Source: Candidatus Saccharibacteria bacterium UBA3304 (GTDB taxonomy: Bacteria; Patescibacteriota; Saccharimonadia; Saccharimonadales; Saccharimonadaceae). From it: a stretch of DNA of 18,945 nt. Location of the stretch: the NCBI GenBank assembly GCA_002361425.1, contig DESW01000022.1, forward strand, positions 1-18,945. Reading direction: 5' to 3'. Below, one piece after another: positions 1 to 5,743 of this stretch. Each line of letters opens with the position of its first letter. The first letter of the stretch is position 1. The notes beneath the pieces are model-generated. The model ran no database searches, was not told the DNA's origin, and was given only the letters and a program-made list of their open reading frames with translations. The position numbers and the translations under genes are program-made.

Positions 1-1
1 C

Positions 2-1777
2 GTCGACCACGGCAAGACCACGCTTGTTGATGCACTCCTCAAGCAGAGCAATACTTTCCGCGAAAACCAGGCAGAGATGGGTCAGACTCTTATTATGGAC
101 TCTGGTGACCAGGAGCATGAGCGCGGTATTACGATCACTGCAAAGCAGACCGCAGTTCACTACAACGGCTACAAGATTAATATTATCGATACTCCAGGCC
201 ACGCCGATTTCTCCGGCGAGGTTGAACGTACGCTTAATATGGCAGACGGTGTACTTCTTATTGTTGATGCCCAGGAAGGCCCAATGCCACAGACCAAGTT
301 CGTGCTTCAGAAGGCGCTCGAACTTAATTTGACCCCTATTGTCGTTATTAACAAGATTGATAAGCCAGCTGCACGTCTTGGCGAAGTTGAGGATGAAATT
401 GCTGATTTGTTCCTCGAGCTCGCTACGAACGAGGCTCAGCTCAAGTATCCAACCTACTACGCAATTGCCCGCGATGGTAAGGCTGGTAAAACACCAGAAC
501 TTGATAACGATCTTCATGTTATCTTTGATGCAATTATTAACGAAATTCCAGAGCCACAGGTAGATCCTGACGATTCTAAGGGTGCTCAGCTTCTTGTTGC
601 TGCGCTCGCAGCTGACAGCTATCTTGGTAAGTATTCCATTGGTAAGATTTTCCGCGGTAAGCTCAAGAAAAATGAAGCTGTTACTATCATGAAGACGAAC
701 GGTGAAAAGATTCGTGGCAAGATCGATAGTCTCTATACTTATCGTGGTCTTGGCCGCGAGGAGACAACTGAGGCAATTGCTGGCGATATTGTCGCATTGG
801 CAGGTCTTGGCGCTGCTTCGATCGGCGACACGATTGCTACTGGCGATAATCCAGAAGCGCTTCCTACGATCGAGCTTGAGGCTCCGACCCTCTCGATTTA
901 CATTGGTCCGAACACTTCGCCACTTAAGGGTCGCGAAGGCGAATTTACGACTTCTCGTCAGATTGGCGATCGTCTCCAGAAGGAGCTTGAGACGAACATT
1001 GCGCTTCGTCTAGAACCGCAGGGCCTTGGCTATAAGGTCTCCGGTCGTGGCGAGCTTCACCTTTCTGTTCTTATTGAGACTATGCGCCGTGAAGGTTATG
1101 AGCTTGAAGTTGGCCGCCCAGAAGTTGTCTATAAGGTTGAAAACGGCGTTGAGATGGAGCCAGTTGAGGAGCTTACGATTGAGGTTTCTCCAGAGTATGT
1201 CGGTGCCGTTTCGCAGGAGCTTGGCGTCCGCAAGGCAGAGCTCGTTTCTCAGGAAATGACCACTTCTGGTAGTACTCGCTTTGTCTACACGATTACCACT
1301 GCCGCTTTGATTGGTCTTCGTAATAACTTGCTTACTGGCACGAAGGGTACGGCTATCATGAATACTTTGCCAAAAGGTTACCAGCCGGTCACTTCGCATT
1401 ATCAGCAGGAACGCAACGGTGCGCTCGTTGCTTCTGAAGCAGGTCAGAGCACCGCTTATGCACTCGATGCTGCTCAGGCACGTGGCGTGCTTTATATTCC
1501 ACCTCAGGTAGATGTCTATCAGGGCATGATTGTTGGCCTTTCCAAGAAGGATGAGCTCGACATCAACGTTTGCCGCGAGAAGCAGCTTACGAACATGCGC
1601 ACGCACGCATCCGATGGTGCAATTCAGCTTACGCCACATACGCAGCTCAGCCTTGAGCAGTGCTTGGATTTCTTGATGGAAGATGAGCTTCTTGAAGTTA
1701 CGCCTAAGTCTCTTCGCCTTCGCAAGAAGGAACTAAATCCTACGATGCGCAAGCGCCAGCGCAATCATATGGCTTAA
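2..1777 (+). CDS. typA: Translational GTPase TypA/BipA, 5'-truncated by window edge
   Basis: Ribosome-associated GTPase of the EF-G/LepA class, linked in the family to 50S assembly and stress or cold adaptation. The frame is open from base 2, and the first visible residues VDHGKTTL are the P-loop, so only about a dozen N-terminal residues plus the start codon lie outside. Visible: switch I region with GITITAK, DTPGHADFSGEVER (G3), NKIDKP (G4), then domain II, the EF-G-like domains III and V, and the TypA-specific C-terminus ending in a basic tail (RKRQRNHMA). The 591 visible residues plus the missing few match the usual length of about 600. TAA stop; no terminator lies directly behind the gene before the next promoter at 1809. 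Family assignment is secure. Confidence 0.96.
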   Translation, partial: VDHGKTTLVDALLKQSNTFRENQAEMGQTLIMDSGDQEHERGITITAKQTAVHYNGYKINIIDTPGHADFSGEVERTLNMADGVLLIVDAQEGPMPQTKFVLQKALELNLTPIVVINKIDKPAARLGEVEDEIADLFLELATNEAQLKYPTYYAIARDGKAGKTPELDNDLHVIFDAIINEIPEPQVDPDDSKGAQLLVAALAADSYLGKYSIGKIFRGKLKKNEAVTIMKTNGEKIRGKIDSLYTYRGLGREETTEAIAGDIVALAGLGAASIGDTIATGDNPEALPTIELEAPTLSIYIGPNTSPLKGREGEFTTSRQIGDRLQKELETNIALRLEPQGLGYKVSGRGELHLSVLIETMRREGYELEVGRPEVVYKVENGVEMEPVEELTIEVSPEYVGAVSQELGVRKAELVSQEMTTSGSTRFVYTITTAALIGLRNNLLTGTKGTAIMNTLPKGYQPVTSHYQQERNGALVASEAGQSTAYALDAAQARGVLYIPPQVDVYQGMIVGLSKKDELDINVCREKQLTNMRTHASDGAIQLTPHTQLSLEQCLDFLMEDELLEVTPKSLRLRKKELNPTMRKRQRNHMA

Positions 1778-1808
1778 GCTTATTGAACACTAGATTTACT
1801 CACGAAAG

Positions 1809-1819
1809 TATAATATAAT
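1809..1819 (+). promoter_or_regulatory. Overlapping -10 boxes for the ncRNA at 1820-2103
   Basis: Two TATAAT hexamers overlap by one base (1809-1814 and 1814-1819), 31 bases after the typA stop. No well-spaced -35 is visible; TTGAAC at 1783-1788 is 20 bases from the first box, which is long. The bases just before the box, ACGAAAG, resemble ACGAAG before the rsmH -10. Transcription would begin around 1821-1826. Confidence 0.6.
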
Positions 1820-2103
1820 GCAGGGCAGAACAGCCCATTGGGCTCGCTCTTTTGCTTATTTTGATTTCGTGGGCGATTGGTGATCTATTACGCTTTAAGC
1901 TTTTGGGGATGAAACAAAAGGGTTCCAAGGTATCTGACAGCATGCAGCAATAATAAGTTTTCATACACCGCCTTCTATAACAGAGATATATAATTTTGCA
2001 AATAGCCGGGTAAGTAGTGGCGAGCGAAAACTCGGTAGTCTCCAAAATAAACGAAATCAAAACTAAGCCTCCCTGGCGGGATTCTTCGGAATCCCGCCTT
2101 TTT
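1820..2103 (+). ncRNA. Putative structured ncRNA with own promoter and terminator; family unknown
   Basis: A gene-free transcript unit of about 280 nt. GCTTA+TTTTGATTTCGT (1854-1870) pairs perfectly with ACGAAATCAAAA+TAAGC (2051-2068), a 17-bp helix with one bulged C that closes a domain of about 215 nt. Inside are hairpins CTTTTG/CAAAAG (1900-1905 with 1915-1920), GGTG/CACC (1879-1882 with 1966-1969) and CGAG/CTCG in the 2005-2040 segment; a small AGCCC/GGGCT hairpin precedes the main helix. The unit ends in a UUCG-loop terminator. I do not find the hallmark sequences of tmRNA, RNase P RNA or SRP RNA. The size resembles widespread bacterial RNAs such as the raiA motif, but I cannot confirm that by eye. 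No convincing ORF on either strand. Confidence 0.6.
2075..2103 (+). terminator. Intrinsic terminator of the ncRNA
   Basis: Ten-base-pair stem GGCGGGATTC/GAATCCCGCC around a TTCG tetraloop, followed by five T. One of the clearest terminators in the window. It follows the 3' strand of the ncRNA closing helix by only six bases, which ties the two together. Confidence 0.93.
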
Positions 2104-2114
2104 CATGCTCGTGC

Positions 2115-2143
2115 TTGCATATCAACAGAGGTGGATGCATAAT
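2115..2143 (+). promoter_or_regulatory. Sigma70-type promoter for the membrane-protein pair
   Basis: TTGCAT (2115-2120), a 17-base spacer, then CATAAT (2138-2143). Transcription would start near 2150, giving a 5' leader of about 55 nt before the Shine-Dalgarno and ATG at 2205. This argues against the in-frame upstream TTG at 2115 being the start codon, because that TTG is the -35 box. Confidence 0.6.
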
Positions 2144-2204
2144 AATTTTATCTAGAGCACTGCTGCAAAAGCGTATTTCTGCGAAAGAAAGGAAGGTGGG
2201 CGCT

Positions 2205-2777
2205 ATGTTTGTGTTGGCACTTTTAAAAAATGTTGGTTGGTTTGCTTTATCATTTTTCTTAGGTCTTTTTACTATTGTCTTGGTCTATAAGCTATTTATG
2301 GTCTTCTTTGGCTACACTTGGTCCGTGCGAGCGATCAGTGTATATCTTGATAATCACGGGAGGGGAAATCGGAAGGAGGAGAATTTCCGCGCTGTTTGCG
2401 TAGATGCTTTTACGCGATTAATGTGGATTCTTGTCTTTTCGATAATTGCTATCGTGATGGGATGTTTATTCCTGCCGAACCTGGCTCTGAAAGTCGGTCT
2501 CATCGTTGCAGTAGTCTTTTTCTTTATTTTAATTGGATGGATAGAGCTACATTATTCGATTAGAATTGGCCGCTTAGCTAGCGTTGACGACGAGGGGCGA
2601 GTAGCCTATTTCGAAAACCTCGATGGCGTTGAGGAACAAGACGTTTTTAGCTTTACCTATGACTGTGATGATAACCGCGAATATCTCCGCGAAAATATGA
2701 AGTATATCGTGGTTGATTTTGTGCATTATAAGATGTTTATTATAGCCGACAAGTATGAATGGGGGAGTAATTTATGA
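2205..2777 (+). CDS. Small membrane protein of unknown function (first of a pair)
   Basis: I do not recognise a family. The 190-residue protein has an N-terminal hydrophobic segment (about 8-36), a short soluble stretch beginning FGYTW, two close hydrophobic segments (about 73-95 and 97-118), then a soluble acidic C-terminus of about 70 residues (VDDEG, DCDDNRE) with alternating beta-like hydrophobics. The ATG at 2205 is chosen because AAGGAAGG lies 7-8 bases upstream and because the open frame further upstream overlaps the promoter. It shares ATGA with the next gene, so the two are probably translationally coupled and the products may work together. The layout (one TM, GY-aromatic motif, TM pair, acidic soluble tail) is repeated in the neighbour, suggesting an ancient tandem duplication. 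Stop codon TGA. Confidence 0.75.
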   Translation: MFVLALLKNVGWFALSFFLGLFTIVLVYKLFMVFFGYTWSVRAISVYLDNHGRGNRKEENFRAVCVDAFTRLMWILVFSIIAIVMGCLFLPNLALKVGLIVAVVFFFILIGWIELHYSIRIGRLASVDDEGRVAYFENLDGVEEQDVFSFTYDCDDNREYLRENMKYIVVDFVHYKMFIIADKYEWGSNL

Positions 2778-3355
2778 TGAAGGTCTTGCTGATTTGTGGC
2801 ATCATTGGATCGGCTGCGGCCGGCTTCTTCTTCTCAGGATTAATCGTGGTATTACTGATGGAAAAATTAGGATACGATTGGGCCTTAGCACTGATGATTG
2901 GCTATGTTAGAAAGCTAGACGTCGGACGTTTTCGGTTCAACGAAGAGACTGGGAGGCAGGCGGTCGCTGTGAATATTCAGACGAGAGTAGTGTTTACGCT
3001 GGTCTGGTATGCGCTGATAGCGCTTGTTTTATTAGCTATAAGCATGGCTTCTGGTAGTGTACTGGTGGCAATAATGCTGTTCGCAGCCAATGTCGGATTG
3101 CTCATCAATTGTCTCTTTGCGATTGTCGGTGAATATAGTATTTGGCCGATGCTAATGCGCTATGAGGGATTGGATGAATCTAGGCAATTGTGTTTCAAAA
3201 CAATAGTTTGCGGTAAAGATGAATGTGATGGTGACGATGAGATGTTTTTCGGCCTTGAAGAAGCTGAGGAATTATATGATATTGCCAGGAGAGGTGATAT
3301 CGTAGTCGTTTTCGTCCCGCCGACCGGCGACATGATCTACGACGTAGTGTTGTAG
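2774..3355 (+). CDS. Small membrane protein of unknown function (second of a pair)
   Basis: A 193-residue protein, family not recognised. N-terminal TM with small residues (GIIGSAAAGFFFSG), then LGYDWALA aligning by position with FGYTWSVR of the upstream protein, a charged stretch, a TM pair (about 72-92 and 96-118), and an acidic C-terminal domain (CDGDDEMFFGLEEAEE) ending in a hydrophobic beta-like tail. The start overlaps the previous stop (ATGATG at 2774), so translation is probably by re-initiation. The similar layout suggests paralogy, though sequence identity is low. An intrinsic terminator begins eight bases after the TAG stop, so the pair forms a closed two-gene operon. Base and codon use is less biased than in typA or pyk, as expected for a weakly expressed accessory gene. 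Confidence 0.75.
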   Translation: MMKVLLICGIIGSAAAGFFFSGLIVVLLMEKLGYDWALALMIGYVRKLDVGRFRFNEETGRQAVAVNIQTRVVFTLVWYALIALVLLAISMASGSVLVAIMLFAANVGLLINCLFAIVGEYSIWPMLMRYEGLDESRQLCFKTIVCGKDECDGDDEMFFGLEEAEELYDIARRGDIVVVFVPPTGDMIYDVVL

Positions 3356-3362
3356 GGAAGAG

Positions 3363-3390
3363 AACCCAGGGAGTTAACCCCTGGGTTTTT
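3363..3390 (+). terminator. Intrinsic terminator of the membrane-protein operon
   Basis: Perfect 9-bp stem AACCCAGGG/CCCTGGGTT with a 7-nt loop, running into five T. Confidence 0.92.
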
Positions 3391-3397
3391 CATGTAT

Positions 3398-3430
3398 TAA
3401 AATATTTTTAAGAAAATGCAAGTGCAGGGA
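3398..3430 (+). repeat. Imperfect direct repeat, copy A
   Basis: TAAAATATTT, four variable bases, GAAAATGCAAGTG. The second copy begins exactly 90 bases downstream (3488). 23 of the first 27 positions agree; similarity fades afterwards. Confidence 0.65.
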
Positions 3431-3487
3431 AGTGAATATTGTAAAATATACAACGATTTTGTCAAGGCCGGTTGCGTTCGGTTTGTA

Positions 3488-3520
3488 TAAAATATTTCCG
3501 TGAAAATGCAAGTGTGGAAA
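3488..3520 (+). repeat. Imperfect direct repeat, copy B
   Basis: Same TAAAATATTT-N4-GAAAATGCAAGTG core as at 3398. Its 3' end runs into TGTGGAAAA, which forms the 5' arm of a stem-loop. CCGTGAAAA...TGTGGAAAA also occurs at 14642-14662. Confidence 0.65.
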
Positions 3521-3581
3521 AAACGAAAGCGAAATAATTTTTTGTTCGGTTTTACCTCTGTTATTTCCTGCATTTTTCCAC
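3514..3581 (+). repeat. Two-stage inverted repeat (potential 68-nt stem-loop)
   Basis: GTGGAAAAA (3514-3522) pairs with TTTTTCCAC (3573-3581), and GAAATAA (3531-3537) pairs inside it with TTATTTC (3561-3567). The loop contains GTTCGGTTTT. No T-tract follows, so it is not an ordinary terminator. Confidence 0.5.
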
Positions 3582-4068
3582 CGTATTGTGAAAAACTAGC
3601 TAAAAATGGGACTTGAAATTTCCTGAAAAGTTGTTTATGCTTAGGACAAGTGGAAACAAAAACAAAAACCACGAAATAAAAACAAAAATAAGTATTAACG
3701 ATTGACTACACTACAATGCAGACAACACAATACACTGAAGATCAATCGCAACAGTATCAGATTGTTACTCTTTTGAAGCGCAAATAGCTTATTTTTGGCA
3801 GCACATTTACATAGTTCGAACCCGGTAATCGAGGAGTTTTGGGCGCGTTTAGGATACGCGAAACAGAAACTGTATGTACATTCAACACAAATACACACCT
3901 CCCAAACAAATAACTCCACCTCACACAAATTAAGTCTCTCAACTCCGTAACAATATGCTGGCTATACGTCATCAGGCAGTTATGGAATCTTAAATGTGTT
4001 AAGGAACTAACATAAACAACAAAAAACACAAAAACCTGAAATTTCTCGATTAGCGGGCTCGAACGAAG

Positions 4069-4074
4069 TATAAT
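4069..4074 (+). promoter_or_regulatory. -10 box for leaderless rsmH
   Basis: TATAAT lies six bases before the rsmH ATG (4081). With normal -10 to +1 spacing the transcript would start at the A of the ATG. There is no Shine-Dalgarno and no obvious -35. Confidence 0.65.
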
Positions 4075-4080
4075 GAAGAA

Positions 4081-4956
4081 ATGAATGAAGTTCATATTCC
4101 AGTATTATTATCGGACGTGATTAATATGTTGTCCCCCAAAGAAGGTGAAACTTATTTGGATCTAACAGCAGGATATGGTGGGCACGCAGATAAAATTTTG
4201 GAAGTAACGCGGAATTATAATGGGGCGGTCCTGAATGACCGTGATCAGAACGCGATCAATTTCCTAGAGGCGAAGTACCTAGAGGTGAAGCCGAAATTGA
4301 TGCATGATGATTTTTATAGTACGGCGCTACGACTTGTGGAGAGTGAAAAAAAGTTCGATATGATTTTGGCTGACTTCGGCGTTTCTTCACCGCAACTAGA
4401 TATAGCGGAAAGAGGATTTTCCTTTGCAAAAGAGGCTCGTTTGGATATGCGAATGAATAACGAGCAGGATTTGGACGCATGGACGATTGTTAATAAGTGG
4501 AGCGAAGGAAAACTAGCGGATATTTTTGAGCGCTATGCTGAAGAACGTAGCGGCCGAGCAAAAATGCTTGCGCGCGAAATTTGTATGCATCGCCCTATTA
4601 ACACGACGACCGAGCTTGCCGAATTAATTCGGTCTAAGTCGCCATATTCGCATACGCATCCAGCAACGAAGATTTTTCAAGCAATTCGGATTGTAGTAAA
4701 CGACGAATTGGGGATTATCGAGCGAACGTTGCCACTTCTACCAAAATTGCTGAATCCTGGCGGTAGAATTGCGATTATATCTTTCCATAGCCTAGAGGAT
4801 CGACTCGTCAAAGATTTCTTTAAAGACGAAAGTAGCAAAGGTTTTGAGTCGACACTAAAAGTACTTACGAAGAAACCAATAGTTGCGGACGACACAGAAA
4901 TAGTTAATAACCCACGCGCACGGAGCGCAAAACTTAGGGTGGCTGAGAAGATTTAA
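4081..4956 (+). CDS. rsmH: 16S rRNA (cytosine-1402-N4)-methyltransferase RsmH
   Basis: S-adenosylmethionine-dependent enzyme that methylates N4 of C1402 in 16S rRNA at the decoding centre; formerly MraW. Signature segments in order: HIPVLL at 5-10, YLDLTAGYGGHA (SAM-binding GxGGH region, about 24-35), ADFGVSSPQLD (about 97-107), then GFSF...LDMRMN, HPATKIFQAIRI(V)VN, the ISFHSLEDR motif near 240, and NPRARSAKLR at the C-terminus. The 291 residues are slightly shorter than the typical 300-315. It heads the division and wall cluster as in most bacteria, but without mraZ in front. The start is fixed by the -10 box six bases upstream, implying a leaderless message. The downstream hairpin at 4962-4995 and the microORF may share its transcript. 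Confidence 0.96.
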   Translation: MNEVHIPVLLSDVINMLSPKEGETYLDLTAGYGGHADKILEVTRNYNGAVLNDRDQNAINFLEAKYLEVKPKLMHDDFYSTALRLVESEKKFDMILADFGVSSPQLDIAERGFSFAKEARLDMRMNNEQDLDAWTIVNKWSEGKLADIFERYAEERSGRAKMLAREICMHRPINTTTELAELIRSKSPYSHTHPATKIFQAIRIVVNDELGIIERTLPLLPKLLNPGGRIAIISFHSLEDRLVKDFFKDESSKGFESTLKVLTKKPIVADDTEIVNNPRARSAKLRVAEKI

Positions 4957-4961
4957 ATCTT

Positions 4962-4995
4962 GATAGTGCCCTAGTGGAGTGAGACGGGCGCTATC
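4962..4995 (+). promoter_or_regulatory. Hairpin between rsmH and the microORF
   Basis: GATAGTGCCC (4962-4971) pairs with GGGCGCTATC (4986-4995), ten pairs with one G-U, around a 14-nt loop. It is followed by an A-rich stretch rather than T's, so it is more likely a processing or stability element, or part of the leader of the microORF, than a terminator. Confidence 0.5.
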
Positions 4996-5029
4996 GTAAA
5001 AATAAAAACAAAAAAAGGAGCAAAATAAA

Positions 5030-5092
5030 ATGGCAAAGATCATTGTTGCTAGCCGCAGCCGCGCACAGCAAATCAAAGTTAACTTCCGCTAA
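5030..5092 (+). CDS. 20-residue basic microprotein (MAKIIVAS...KVNFR)
   Basis: A 20-codon ORF (ATG 5030, TAA 5090-5092). It is supported by a near-perfect Shine-Dalgarno, AAAGGAG, seven bases before the ATG, in an A-rich unstructured leader, and by an intrinsic terminator whose stem starts one base after the stop codon's last base plus one. The product starts MAKIIVAS, continues with an Arg/Ser/Gln stretch (RSRAQQ) and ends KVNFR: net charge about +5, no acidic residue, no TM segment. Function unknown. It could be a tiny ribosome- or RNA-associated peptide, or a leader peptide, but the immediate terminator and absence of alternative pairing argue against classic attenuation of ftsL. It lies between rsmH and ftsL. 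Confidence 0.6.
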   Translation: MAKIIVASRSRAQQIKVNFR

Positions 5093-5093
5093 G

Positions 5094-5120
5094 GCTATAG
5101 GCCTCGAGCCTATAGCTTTT
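5094..5120 (+). terminator. Intrinsic terminator after the microORF
   Basis: Perfect 9-bp stem GCTATAGGC (5094-5102) and GCCTATAGC (5108-5116) with a 5-nt loop, then TTTT. It closes the rsmH/microORF transcript. Confidence 0.85.
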
Positions 5121-5221
5121 GCTAGAAAAAAATCGAAAGACTTAATCTATTACATGCCCCTTTTGACCGGGGGTACCGAATAGGTGAAGTTGTTCGGAGT
5201 GTGTAAAAAATTTTTGACCTT

Positions 5222-5274
5222 CTTTGGTAAGGGAGTTGGGCGTTTATCTCTTGTCGCCCAACTTACCGCCAAAG
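5222..5274 (+). promoter_or_regulatory. Extended hairpin in the ftsL leader
   Basis: GTTGGGCG (5235-5242) pairs with CGCCCAAC (5255-5262) around a 12-nt loop; below a 4-nt bulge GGTAA (5226-5230) pairs with TTACC (5263-5267), and CTTT with AAAG further out. About 17 pairs in all, 40 bases before the ftsL start and with no T-tract. It could be a protein-binding or stability element in the ftsL 5' UTR. No clear promoter was seen between 5120 and 5222. Confidence 0.5.
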
Positions 5275-5313
5275 CTCTACTGAAACAAAAATAAAAAGGA
5301 ATAGTAATTTTTA

Positions 5314-5676
5314 ATGTCAGCATATATTGCAACTCGAAGACAGAACATGACTTCTAGTTCAGCTACTTGGATCCGTAATCACAATGCGGTGCGTCACGAT
5401 GCGAAAAGGCAGCTGGGTCCGATTAGTCACATTCTAGTGCTATTAGCAGTAGTGTGCCTTATCGGCTTGCTTGCGCTGACGCAGAGTGCCAAAGTGGTAC
5501 AGTATGATCTTGGTATTGCGGAAGCAAATAGCGAGATTTCGAACCTAGAGGCACAGCGAGACGCGCTCGCGGTTGAGAATGCGAAAATCACCGCAGCGGC
5601 AGCCGGCGAAGAGACCAATAAAGTCGCTTCGACGATGGTTGATGCTAATAGTAATGCGGAATTTGTTAGCGAATAA
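5314..5676 (+). CDS. ftsL: FtsL-like bitopic division protein
   Basis: 120 residues with FtsL architecture: a basic cytoplasmic N-terminus of about 35 residues, one TM segment (about 37-55, ISHILVLLAVVCLIGLLAL), and an extracytoplasmic coiled-coil-type segment (about 60-95, IAEANSEISNLEAQRDAL), then a short Ala/Asn-rich tail. FtsL family members are poorly conserved and are called mostly from this layout and their place between rsmH and ftsI, as here. Its role would be to join the divisome scaffold and regulate FtsW-FtsI. AAAGGA lies 13 bases before the ATG, somewhat far; a second Met at codon 12 has no better site. A terminator starts 21 bases after the stop, so ftsL is transcribed apart from ftsI. 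Confidence 0.75.
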   Translation: MSAYIATRRQNMTSSSATWIRNHNAVRHDAKRQLGPISHILVLLAVVCLIGLLALTQSAKVVQYDLGIAEANSEISNLEAQRDALAVENAKITAAAAGEETNKVASTMVDANSNAEFVSE

Positions 5677-5697
5677 TAACTATTGTTTGTGTTTTGC

Positions 5698-5729
5698 AAA
5701 AATACACCCAAATTACAGGGTGTATTTTT
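5698..5729 (+). terminator. Terminator between ftsL and ftsI
   Basis: Perfect 12-bp stem AAAAATACACCC/GGGTGTATTTTT with an 8-nt loop; symmetrical, so it could act in both directions. It ends two bases before the ftsI -10 box, occupying the position where a -35 would be. Confidence 0.85.
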
Positions 5730-5737
5730 GATATAAT
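5729..5737 (+). promoter_or_regulatory. Extended -10 promoter for leaderless ftsI
   Basis: TGATATAAT is a TGn-extended -10. The hexamer ends at 5737, and an ATG follows after exactly six bases at 5744, the same spacing as in rsmH. The earlier ATG at 5738 directly touches the hexamer and could not be in a transcript started from it. Confidence 0.65.
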
Positions 5738-5743
5738 ATGGTT

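Larger units (their letters stand above)
3391..4068 (+). other. Gene-poor intergenic region before rsmH
   Basis: About 680 bases without a convincing gene. The first third carries a 90-base-spaced imperfect direct repeat, two GTTCGGTTT motifs and a large stem-loop. From about 3650 to 4030 the + strand is strikingly rich in A and C and poor in G (for example 3874-3950), so the only open frames, on the minus strand, give low-complexity Cys/Phe-rich products without ribosome binding sites. A 23-codon frame at 3716-3787 has no Shine-Dalgarno. The usual mraZ gene in front of rsmH is absent. I see no tRNA or mobile element here. Confidence 0.6.

Noticed and set aside
1010..1639. Open frame of about 209 codons antisense to typA
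   Set aside because: Shadow of a highly biased coding gene; no ribosome binding site and no recognisable protein.
2115..2204. Upstream extension of the first membrane-protein gene from a TTG at 2115
   Set aside because: That TTG is the -35 box of a well-spaced promoter; the ATG at 2205 has a good Shine-Dalgarno.
3513..3521. DnaA-box-like TGTGGAAAA as evidence for a replication origin
   Set aside because: It mismatches the consensus at one base, only two copies lie far apart, and no dnaA/dnaN genes are nearby.
3716..3787. 23-codon frame beginning MQTTQYTEDQ
   Set aside because: No Shine-Dalgarno; TACAAT overlaps the ATG itself, so neither a leadered nor a leaderless start fits. Kept only as a remote possibility.
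3397..4095. Three minus-strand open frames upstream of rsmH
   Set aside because: They mirror an A/C-rich, G-poor strand, give Cys/Phe-rich low-complexity products, overlap one another or the rsmH start, and lack Shine-Dalgarno sites.
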